From: Poronia punctata | Lineage: Eukaryota; Ascomycota; Sordariomycetes; Xylariales; Xylariaceae | DNA: 22,174 bases | NCBI GenBank assembly: GCA_022579005.1 | Contig: MU401851.1 | Span: forward strand, 1 to 22,174 | Direction of reading: 5' to 3' | Shown here: positions 8,821 to 18,916 of the stretch, piece after piece | Layout: the number at the start of each line of letters is the position of its first letter | Position numbering within the stretch: position 1 is the first letter of the stretch | The notes under the pieces: generated by a model | Database searches by the model: none | Seen by the model: the letters and a program-made list of their open reading frames with translations, nothing else | Told to the model about the DNA's origin: nothing | Program-made: the position numbers and the translations under genes

Positions 8821-9306
8821 ATAAAAAAAGATTATTACTTACTACTACTAATAAAAAAAACTTTTTTAAAAAAATTTATATAAAAATCTTTATAAAAATT
8901 AATATATAATAAGCATTTTATTATATTTATATAGCTATAAAAACTAAAAACCTTATAACTTTTTATATTAAATATAAAGCTTATAAATATAAAGTACTAC
9001 TTTTTAGCTTTATAAACAAACTTTTAACATTTTAAAAATATGTTAATAATATACTATTTAACTACTTAAACTACTTTTATTATATATATATTAATAATAT
9101 ATTAATATACTTTTATATTATTAAAAAATAAAAGAAACATATAAAAAAAGTATTATAGCAATTAAAAAAGCAAAACTTTAAGCAAACGTAAAAAAATTAA
9201 AATTTTATATTACTTAAACAAATTTTTTTAAATATATTATAAGCTTAAAAAAAGTTAGTATAAACTTTATAAAAATTAAAGTAGTTTATAGGTAAGCTAC
9301 CTTTAT
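8821..9306 (+). pseudogene. Ruined reverse transcriptase of copy A
   Basis: One frame carries several ordered RT blocks. A K-D-x-Y-x-L-x-L-I block lies near 8827, F-x-K-x-D near 8890, and YKYKVLLFSF, the PFG-type block, at about 8982-9011. A T-F-Q position with a stop codon (TAA) for Q is at 9027-9035. The Y-x-D-D active site (9087-9098) now codes Tyr-Ile-Asn-Asn, both aspartates lost by G-to-A. After it come ILIY and an LKK...KFYIT block to about 9300. These are the hallmarks of a Ty3/gypsy polymerase. It cannot be functional. Confidence 0.8.
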
Positions 9307-10255
9307 AATAATAAAAAAGTCTAATTTTTTTTTTAAATTTTATAAGTTTTATAAAAGATTTATTTAAAACTATAATAAAAAAGCAAACCTGCTAATAACC
9401 TTAATATATTATAATATAACATTTTTTTAAAGCAAAAAGTATAAAAAAGCATTTTAAAGTTTTAAAAAAACCTTAACGTTAGCATTGCTTTTATAATACT
9501 ATAATTACAACTTACTAATAAAAGTTAAAATAAACGATTTAAATAAAGTAATAGCTAGCATATTACCTTAATTACAACCTAATAATAAAACTTAATACTT
9601 TATAGCTTTTTGTTTAAAAACTATAAAAAACGCAAAACTTAATTATAATACTTATAATAAAGAAATGCTACTAGTAATACTAATATTAAAAAAATAAAAA
9701 GCAGAGTTAATTAAATATTAATAAAAAAAGCTATTTATAATAATTATAAACTATAAAGCTTTAAAGTATTTTAGCACTAAGCAACGTTTTAATTTATAAT
9801 AAGCAAAATAGTTTACATTACTTATAAAATATAATTTTATAATTACTTATAAGCTTGCTAAAAAAAAAAAAACGTTGCTATAAATATTTTATTATAAAAG
9901 CAAAAAAATATAGTTTTATAAAAAAAAAAAATGCAACGCTATATAACTTTTTTAAAACCTATAGTATTTAAGTTTACTAGCTTATAAATATAAAGCCTGC
10001 TTACTAAAATATTAGCATTTAAACTTTAAAAGGTAATAAAAAACATTATAAGTTTTTAATTAATTAATAAAATATTAAATAAAAATAAAAATAACTTAAA
10101 AATATAAATATATTAGCAAAAAGCGCAAACTATAATAAAAAAACAAAAAAACTTATAAATATTATAAAATAAGTTAATAATATATAAAAAATAACTAGTA
10201 ATTTTAAACCTGCTATATTTATATATAAAATTAATTATAAAAGCATATAAACAAA

Positions 10256-10860
10256 TGCTTATAGCGCACTTTAAAAAAGAAAAACTTACTACTTAGTAGC
10301 TAAGCATTACTAGTAGCTAACATTAAAAAAAACTATAATAAATATATAGCTAACTATTTATAATACTAACTAGCAAAAGTTTTTAAAAATAAAATACTAA
10401 GCAAGTTAATACTACTACTAATATTAAACTATATATAGCATTACTTAGTAATTAATTTTAAATAAATATTAAAAAATAAATATAAATATAATAACGCAAT
10501 AATAATAGTAAATAAATTAAGCAAAAAAATATAAACTATTTTATATACTACTAAAGTTACTACTTAATAAACAGCTTAAATACATTATAAAAAACCTTTT
10601 AAAGTTTTTAAACTTTTAATTATAATTATATTTAATAAAAAGCTTTAATTTATTTTAGCTTTTATAAATAAACTAGCAAAATTATTAAAAATTATTTAAA
10701 TCTTAGCTTTTATAAGTTACTATAAAATAGTAAAATAAGCAAAAATAATAAATAAATATTTAAACTAATAGCTATAACTATATATAAACTATTACTAAAA
10801 TAATTAATTAAAATATATACTAGCTATAAACTATATATAAACTACTATACTATATAAATT
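10256..10860 (+). pseudogene. Ruined integrase of copy A
   Basis: An A-H-F-x-x-E-K block near 10263-10283 and a C-x-x-C-Q-like block near 10352-10380 fit the HHCC zinc-binding domain. A one-base frame slip lies between them at a run of A. AIIIVNKLSK at 10496-10525 matches the conserved V-D-x-L-S-K core of gypsy integrases, with Asp now Asn. A later SYY...NKYLN stretch (about 10714-10785) resembles the S-Y-H...G-Q-x-E-R...L-E-Q region. The catalytic triad cannot be assigned in full. Copy B carries a collinear relative at 17100-17340. Confidence 0.65.
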
Positions 10861-11874
10861 AACTAAACTTTTGCTTTATAAAGTAAAAATAAGGTTTTTT
10901 ATGCTATTTTATTTTAACTAAAAAAACAAAACTATTAAAAAAAACCTAAAAACTTTATACTTTAAAAAATAGCAATTATGTAAAAGCGTATAAAAACGCG
11001 CTTAAAAAATCTAAAAATATATTAATATTATAAAAGCAAACTTTTAATAAATATAAAAATAAATAATAAAGCAAGTAAACAAAAGTTAAAAAAACCTTAA
11101 CTTTAATATAAAAAACTTTATATTTATTTTTAAAAAGCGCTAATCCTAGCTTATTAACTAACTATTTAATAAGCTAAACTACTTTATAACTTAATAAAAG
11201 TTTTAAATATTAGCTTATAATAAAAATACTTATACTTCTAAAGTATTTTTATTATAAAAAGCAACTAATAAGTTTTATATTAACTATTTATAAAAGTACT
11301 TTAATAATTTCTTATTAAAATAAAAATTTAAATTTTTAAAAGCTTATAAGTAAAACTAGCAAGCAAAAAAAATATATATAATTAAAGAAATATATATATT
11401 AAAACTATATTATAACAAGCTATAATATAAAGTGTACTAAAAAAAATTATAAATAATAAATAATAAAAAATATATAGTAAAAAACTTTAAAAATAGTGTA
11501 AAGCTATTAAAAAGATTTTATAAAGCATATTTAAAAGCTGCTAAACCACTTAAATAGCTTAAAAAATAGCTATAAGCTGCTAACTAAAACAAATTTAACA
11601 TGTTATATATTAATAATAACAAAGCAATAACTATAAAAAATAATATATAAAAGATTTACAAAGAAAATGCGTAATAAAAACTACTTTATATAATTAAATT
11701 TATATAATTAATTATAAAAAACTATATTATAGCGCAATAATATAAAGGCTTAAACTATTATAATAAATAAGTAAATATTTAAAGCAATCTTTTTTAGCTA
11801 AAAAGCAATTAATTAAAAACTTAAAAAATACTAGTTTAAAGCTAAACTATGCCTTAAAACAAGTTATTTTCTTT

Positions 11875-11884
11875 AAAAAAAAAG
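11875..11884 (+). other. Polypurine tract before the 3' LTR of copy A
   Basis: A run aaaaaaaaag abuts the 3' LTR start. The same purine run abuts the LTR of copy B, and the sequence just upstream (ttaaaacaagttattt) is shared by both. It is the expected primer site for plus-strand DNA synthesis. Confidence 0.65.
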
Positions 11885-12129
11885 TAGTTATAAATTAGTT
11901 AATAGCAATATAGCTAATTAAGTAGCTTATAACTATTACTTCTTTTAAACAGTAAATACTAAAGCCTATACTTATAAGTAGCTGCAGCTTTACTATTTTA
12001 TATATATATAAACTTATATACTTAATAAGATTTTAAAAGCTTTTCTTTTTTTTTCTTTACCTTAAAATTTCTAGCAATAAGATCAAGTTACCTTTTAGAG
12101 CCTTGCTTCTTTATAACTTATTTATAACA
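11885..12129 (+). repeat. 3' LTR of copy A
   Basis: This 245-bp direct repeat of 5349-5590 starts tagttataaat and ends ttataaca, keeping the terminal CA. Over 128 gap-free nucleotides (11913-12040 against 5377-5504) it differs at 19 sites, all transitions, with the more mutated state mostly here. Two LTRs are identical at insertion, so these differences record mutation after insertion. Confidence 0.85.
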
Positions 12130-15100
12130 ACTATACTTACTTAAAGCTAAAGTAAATATATAGTTAATATAATAACTGCTATAGCACTATTATATATATA
12201 TTAAACTTAAAGCAAACTAGCTTTTAAATTTTATTTAAAAAGTAAAAAAAAGTATATAAAATATATAATACTTATTTTTAGCTAAGCATATTTATAATAA
12301 CCTTTATAATTACTATAGCAAGGTAACCTAGTAAAATATTACTAAAAGTATTATAATATTAAATAATAGCTTTAAAAATAGTATTAGTATTAAGTTTATA
12401 ATACTTTAATACTTATAAAAGCTTAAAAGTATATTAACTAAAATATAGCAACTAAACAATACTTTAAAGTTTTATAAAAACTAAAATATTAATTATATAG
12501 CAATATAATAAAAAGCAGCTATTAAAGCAATATTTTTAAACGCTTTTTTTTAGCTAACTTATTATATTTTAAATTATATAAAGTAAAAATTAAAGATTTT
12601 ATTTTATTATACTTATACTTAGTTTATACTAATTATATAGTATTTTTAAAACTTTAAAACATTTAATACTAGCTATAATAAGCCCTAGTAGTATACTAGC
12701 TATAAGCAACTTATATTATAATAAAAATAAATAATAGTTTTATAGCGTTAATAAACTTTTTCTACTATTAAAACATACTTAAATAAATTAATTTACTTAA
12801 AAGCATAGTATAAATTATAAGTAAAAATAATAAATTATATAAGCTATTTCCTTTATTTATAAACTTTATATATAAGTTTAATAAAATTATAGTTACTTTT
12901 ATATAATATATAAAAAAAGCATTTTTTAGCTTATTATTAAACGTAATATATGTATTATAAACTTAAAAGGTTATTTATAATAGAATTTATTATAAATAAC
13001 TTTTTATTTAAGTATACCTTTGCTTAATAATTAATATATTTAATAATAGCTAAATATTAAAAAAACAATATATAAAGAAAGGCTTATAGCTTATATAAAC
13101 GCTAAATTAACTATATATAAGCTTAGTTTAACTAAAACATGTTTACTTATATTAAATATAATAAATACTTATTTAAACTATAGTAATAATAATAATAATT
13201 TAATAAAAAAACTTTAGTTGATTATTTTTAACTTTTAATATAATAATTATAATATAAGTTATATTTATAAAAAGGTAAATAATATAAAAAAAGCTTTATA
13301 GCAAAAAATAAACGCTTAACGTGCTATAGTTATAGTAAAAAAGCTATATAATAGCTAATTGCTAGTTTTAAAAAAACATAATAAAATATTTATATAAAGC
13401 TGCTAAAATATTAAACTTATAAAAAAAACTATATAGTAACTATTAAAAATACAATATATAAGCAAGCTTGCAAGCTTACTAGTAGCTAAAAACTATATAA
13501 AAAAACTTGTTTTAATAGCTTTTAAGCTAATAAGCTAAATAATAAAAGTAATAAAAGTAATATTATATTAAAATAATAGCTTAGTAGTAATAAAAAACAT
13601 TATATTTTTAAACGTGCTATTATAATAATAAACAACTAATAAAACAGGTTTATTTTATTAGTTTAATAAAATAAAAGCGAAAATAAACTATAACTAAAAT
13701 AAAAAAAGTTATATAATAATTATTTTAACTATTATAATATTTTTAAAGCTATGCTTAGCAATAAAAGCGCTTTTATAATGTTTTTTTAATTATAAATACA
13801 CTTATTATTATGTTTTTAAAAGCTTTGCAGTATAGCTAAAGCTTTATAACTTTTAGCATAAAAACTAAATATATAAAATAAAAGGTTAAAGCTTATAAGT
13901 AATAAGAAACTATAAGGTTAAAGCAAAATAAATTAATATAAATAATTATAAATTAAGCAAATAGTTAGTAACTAGCAGCGTAGTATTAAATAGCACGTTC
14001 TTTAATAAATTAACTATTAATAAAAAGAAGTTTTATAAGTAAAATAGCGTGTTTATAATATATAGCTAACTTAAAGTTATTATATTTATAAACATTAAAA
14101 TAAGCCTATAATAATATTTATTTATAATATTATAACTATAAGCTTAAAATTAGCTTACTTAAGCATTTTAAAGATAATTTAAATAAGTATAATATATATA
14201 CTAAGCATTATAAAGCTAATAACAAAAATTAAATAGTATAAAGCAACGGTTTAAAACTTTAAAATTTAAGCGTTATTAAATTAATATATAAAAAAAATTG
14301 TAAGCTTATTTAACTTTAAAAAGCAATATATAAACATTATAGCTAAAACTAAATACTATATTAATACTTATAATAATATACTTATTAAGCTATTGCTATA
14401 AAAGTATAGCGTTTTATAAAAGCGTATGCTTTATAACTTTATTAAAGCTTACTTTAATATTAATATTTAAAAAAATAAAAGTTTATAAGAATTACTAGCG
14501 CTTTTAACCTTTTACAAAAGCTTTAAAAGCTATTATATTAAATAAAAACCTTTTTAAATATAATAAAAAAGTTATATAGTATATATATTATAATTTTAAA
14601 AAGTTAATAAATAAACTAAAAAGTATATATACTTGCTTTTAAATATATAAAATAAAGTTTAGCGTATTGCTAGTTATAAGTAGTATATTATTATTAACTT
14701 AAAAAATAGCTTTTAGCATATTAAAGTAAATAAAAAAAACTATAAGAAAACTGCATTTATAATACTTTTTAATGTTTATAAGTAGCTTATTATACTATTT
14801 AAACTATATAATATACTTAAAATGTTTTAAGCGCTAATTTAAAAAATACTTAAAAAATATTATAAGTAGTTTCCTAGATTTCTAAATAATATTTATATTT
14901 TAAGAAATTTAATTAAACAACTTTATAAACGTTGCTATAAAGTATTTACTTGCTTTATAAAATATAAAATAATAATTAACATATAAAAATGCTTTATATT
15001 TGTTTATAAAAGCGTTTTTTAAGCTTTTATATATTTGCTAACAAAATTAAAGCTAATTTAGCTAAAATATTTATAGTACTTAAACGTTTAATATTATAAA

Positions 15101-15726
15101 TTATAAATAAAATTTAAGTATTTATAAACGCTATAAGATATTTTAAGCACTTTATATACTGCTTTATATATTATTTAGCACCTTTAACTGCTTTTTAAAA
15201 TAGCTTAAAAAACGTGCTAATTATATTATTACTAAAAGCATACAAAACATAGTATAAAATTTATATAGCTATTATTATAATGCTTATAGTTTAAAGTTTT
15301 AATTAATAACTTTTACTTATTTTTAACTTTAATTTAAGTAGCTTATATATTAAAGCTTGCTTAATATAGCTTTATTTATATAATATAAAATCATTACTAT
15401 ACTTTATAGCTTACTACTTTAAAAAGCTTATAAAAACGTAGTTTTAATACTTTATATTAAATTAAAACTTTTTACTATTATACTTAGCTTATAATACTAG
15501 CATTATAAATTAAAAGTAATAATATAATCGTTTAAACAAACTATTAGTTACTAACTTTTATTTAAATAAAAGTAAAATAACTTATATAAATAGTTTAATT
15601 TTTTAACGCTATAAAGCACTATAGTATTTAAATAGTATATAAGCTAAGCAAAGCAAACATATTAGCTAATTAGCTATTAAAGCTTAAAAAAGCTATAGCT
15701 AATAATAAAATAGCACTTAAAATAAC
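12130..15726. other. Unassigned AT-rich mutated DNA between copies A and B
   Basis: About 3.6 kb of desert sequence lies between two LTR ends of opposite orientation. It is mutated like the elements around it. I found no LTR, no reverse transcriptase block and no clear transposase motif on the strands and frames I read. A perfect 12-bp inverted repeat, ttatttataata (12971-12982) and tattataaataa (12988-12999) around gaatt, is the clearest structure. It may be one or more older elements of another family. Confidence 0.5.
12971..12999. repeat. Perfect 12-bp inverted repeat with 5-nt loop
   Basis: The arms ttatttataata and tattataaataa are exact complements around gaatt, and pairing can extend outward through the flanking aaaagg / ctttt. 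In DNA this rich in A and T some such palindromes arise by chance, so its meaning is uncertain. Confidence 0.5.
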
Positions 15727-15967
15727 TGTTATAATTAAGTTATAAAGAAGGCAAGGCTTTTAAAGATAACTTGATTTATTAATAGAAATCTTAAGGTAAA
15801 AAAAAGAAAAGCCTTTAAGATTAGATAAAGTATATAAACTTATATATATATACTATAGTAAGGCTGCAGCTGTTTATAAGTGCAAGCTTTAGTATTTATA
15901 GTTAAAAAAAAGTAATAGTTATAAGCTACCTAGTTAGCTATACTGCTATTTAACTAATTTATAATTA
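15727..15967 (-). repeat. 3' LTR of copy B (inverted relative to copy A LTRs)
   Basis: The reverse complement aligns over its full length with the LTRs of copy A, starting taattataaat and ending attataaca. It keeps the gctgcagct core (15863-15871) and the T-rich and accttaa blocks. The 241-bp length agrees with 242 and 245 bp in copy A. Confidence 0.85.
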
Positions 15968-15980
15968 CTTTTTTTTTTTT
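15968..15980 (-). other. Polypurine tract of copy B
   Basis: On the minus strand a run of twelve A and one G directly precedes the LTR start, in the same place as in copy A. Together with the shared upstream word ttaaaacaagttattt it fixes the orientation of copy B. Confidence 0.65.
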
Positions 15981-17099
15981 AAAAATAACTTGTTTTAAAG
16001 CATGTTTAACTATTGCGTTTTACTATATGTTTTTTTATTATATTTTTTATAATAAACTTATTATTGCTTTGTTATTGTTTTTATAAAGTTTATTAAACTT
16101 GGTTTTTTTGCTGCTTATAGCTATTTAGCTAGTTATATTAAACGTTTTGCAGCTTTAAAGTGTTATTTATAAAAGAAATTTAATAATCTTGCGTTATTTT
16201 TAAAGTTTTTAGCTAAATACTATTTTTTGTTAGTGTTTTAACTTTTTTAATTAACTTTATATTATATTGTGTTATAGTATAGTTTTAACGCTTATATCTT
16301 TTTAACTATAAACTTTTTTTACTTATTACCTTTATAGTTTTTTAAAAAAGAAATTAAGTTTTTGCTTTAATAAAAGGTTGTTTAAGTATTTATAACGTTA
16401 GTTAGTATAATATTTATTAGTTAATTACTATAAGGTTAGCATTTTAAAAGTATATATATTGCTTTTTTATAACAGAATTTAAAATTTTTATTAAGTTATA
16501 AAATAGTTAAGTTTATTAAATAGTTAGTTTATTTGCTAAAACTGCTATTTTTTAATAATAAATATATAGTTTTCTATATTAAAATTAAGCTTTTTATAGC
16601 TTTTATTAGCTTAGTTTATTATATGTTATTATATTTGTTATAAATATACTTTTGCTTTATTAACGTGTTTTTTAATTTTGCAAGCTTGTTATTAAGCATT
16701 TTAATATAGCTAAGCCTTTTTTAATAATAGTGTTTTTATTTTTTATTTAGCAGTTTTATTTTTTTAGTTAAAATAAAAAAGCATTAAAATCTTATTTTTA
16801 CTCTATATAATAATAGCTTTATAAACTTATATAATATACCTGCTTAAGTATAGTTTATTATAAATATTTATTTTAACTAATTATTTTAATAATAATTAAT
16901 ATAAAAGTATAGTTATTAGTTTAAATATTTGTTTATAATTTTTATTTATTTTATAAACTTATAATACTTTATTAAAGCTAATTTCTAAGTAATTTTAAAA
17001 ATCTTAGCTAATTTATTTATAAACGCTAATATAAATTATAGTTTTTAATTTAACAATATTATTATAAATAAGCTAAATATATAAAAAGGTTTTTTATAA

Positions 17100-17340
17100 T
17101 ATATTTAAGCTGCTTGTTGCGCTATTACCTTTATTGTATATAGTATTATTTAAAACCTTTTGCTTAGTTTGTTTACTATAACTATAGCATTATTAAAGCT
17201 ATGCTTATTTTTAAATATTTGCTTAAAGTTAATTATTATATATTACTATACGTAATTTAGTACTAGTAAAAGTATTAATTCTTTTAGTATTTTGCTTTTT
17301 AAAACCTTTGCTAGTTAGCATTATAAGCTGTTAAAAATAT
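17100..17340 (-). pseudogene. Ruined integrase core of copy B
   Basis: The minus strand aligns with copy A 10370-10600 almost without gaps. AIVIVNKLSKR at 17156-17188 matches the V-D-x-L-S-K-R block of gypsy integrases, with Asp replaced by Asn, and is followed by an A-A-x-I-Y-Y-K stretch. Stop codons interrupt it. This alignment is the main proof that copies A and B belong to one family. Confidence 0.7.
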
Positions 17341-18387
17341 AATAATTATAATTATTTTTAAGCCTAGGCTATTAATATTGTTTTACTATTAGTTATTAAG
17401 GGCTTTTTTTTAAGTATATTGTTAGCATTTATTTATAAGCTTTTATAATAAGTTTTGTTTATAAAAAAGTAAATTTAAAACTACTAGTTTTTTTTAATAT
17501 ATTATTAGCTTATTTTATATAGTTTATAAGGTTTTTATTTTTTTAGATTTAAGTAGTATTTATGCTTTTTGCTAATATATTTACATTTTTATGTTTTTTT
17601 ATAGTATTTTGTTAACAAGCTAAAGGCCTATAAAGGTTTTTACTTTTTTTAAAAGTTTAAATGCTAATATTTTAATAAGCATCTTGCTTATTTATTTTAT
17701 TATAAATTTAAAAGTTACTAGCTTAAAAACATTATATAGCGTTATAGTTTTCTTTTTGCTTTTTATAACATTATGTTTTTTTATTTTTATAATAATATAT
17801 TTGTTACTACGTTTTCTTTTAGTTTATAACTTATTATAAAGTTATAATTAGCTAGTAATATAAACTATTTTGCTTTTTATAAGTTAAAGTGCTACTTTAT
17901 ACTAAAGTATTTTAAAGCTTTATAGTTTATAATAATTAAAAATAGGTTTTTTTTTAGTAGCTAACTAATTTAGCTTGCTACCTTTTTATTACTAGTACTA
18001 CTGCTAGCATTTCTTTATTGTAAATATTATAGTTTAGCTTTGCTTTTTTTATTATTTTAAAGTAAAATACTATAAAGTGCTATCTTTTGCTTTAGTAAGG
18101 TTATAATAAAGTACTAGCTATTACTTTATTTAATACGTTTATTTTTACTTTTATAAGTAAGTTATAATTATAATAATATAAAAACAAAGCTAAGGTTAAT
18201 ATTTGTTTTGTTTTTAAAACGCTTTTTTATAGCACTTATTTTAAGTAAAAGTTATATTATAATATATTAGCGCTATTAGTAGTTTTGCTTTTTAGCTATA
18301 CTTATATATAAACTTTTTATAAAAATTATAAAATTTTAAAAACAATTATATATTTTTTATAATTATTAGCGTTGCTTATTTTTAAAC

Positions 18388-18710
18388 TACTTTAACTTTA
18401 ATAAAGTTAACGCTAACGCTTTTAGCACTTATTATATACTTTAAAAACTTAGTTTAAATAATATAAAACTTAGATTTTTTAAGGTTTGCTTGCAGTTTTA
18501 CTTTTTTTAGTTATAATAATATCTTTTTTATATATTTTTAATATTTTTTTATTGTATTAAAGTATATTAAAACATTAGTAATATAAGTATAACAAAATTA
18601 ATTTAAGTAGTTAAATACTATATTATTTATATACCTTTAAAATATTAATAAGTTATTAGTTATACTAAATAAAAGTACTTTATATTTATATACTTTATAT
18701 TAAGTTAATA
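18388..18710 (-). pseudogene. Ruined reverse transcriptase of copy B
   Basis: On the minus strand one frame reads YKYKVLLFSITN, then a stop codon at the Q of T-F-Q, then RYINNIVFNYL. The active-site block at 18574-18585 is Tyr-Ile-Thr-Asn where Y-x-D-D is expected. VLIY and an LKKSKFYI...KFLKYIIS stretch follow. These match the copy A blocks in order. The Thr in the active site cannot be explained by a single transition from Asp. Similarity to copy A stops near 18710-18725, upstream of the PFG block. Confidence 0.75.
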
Positions 18711-18765
18711 TAACGTATTATAAAGCGACTTAAAAATGAGGTTTTATAGCCTATAAATTAAATAG

Positions 18766-18864
18766 CTAGATTAAATAAAAAATAGCGTACTAAGGTTAAT
18801 TAGTTAGTAATAACTAATTAACCTAACCTTGCTAAATTCTTTCCTTTTTATATAATTAATCTAG
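18766..18864. repeat. 99-bp foldback with strong central hairpin
   Basis: The outer arms ctagattaa (18766-18774) and ttaatctag (18856-18864) are exact complements. Inside lies a perfect 13-bp hairpin with a 4-nt loop, ggttaattagtta (18794-18806) and taactaattaacc (18811-18823). The nested layout suggests a small foldback element inside the reverse transcriptase region of copy B. No target duplication was established. Confidence 0.5.
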
Positions 18865-18866
18865 AA

Positions 18867-18916
18867 AACTTACTATACTACCTTATAGTTCCCTTTATTA
18901 AATAGTATAGTAAGTT
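18867..18916. repeat. Perfect 13-bp inverted repeat next to the foldback
   Basis: aacttactatact (18867-18879) and agtatagtaagtt (18904-18916) are exact complements around a 24-nt loop. It begins 2 nt after the preceding foldback ends, so the two may be parts of one structure. Confidence 0.6.

Larger units (their letters stand above)
5349..12129 (+). mobile_element. Ty3/gypsy LTR retrotransposon copy A, full length but ruined
   Basis: The element spans 6,781 bp between two direct LTRs (5349-5590, 11885-12129). The order gag, protease, reverse transcriptase, integrase, with integrase after reverse transcriptase, is diagnostic of Ty3/gypsy rather than Ty1/copia. A polypurine tract precedes the 3' LTR. 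Every coding part is closed by transition-derived stops, so the copy is dead. The 5-bp flanks (aatta before, actat after) do not match, so no target duplication is evident; decay or a boundary error could explain this. It is the same family as copy B on the opposite strand. Confidence 0.85.

Noticed and set aside
5349..12129. Target-site duplication around copy A
   Set aside because: The five bases on each side (aatta and actat) differ by more than transitions, so none is claimed.
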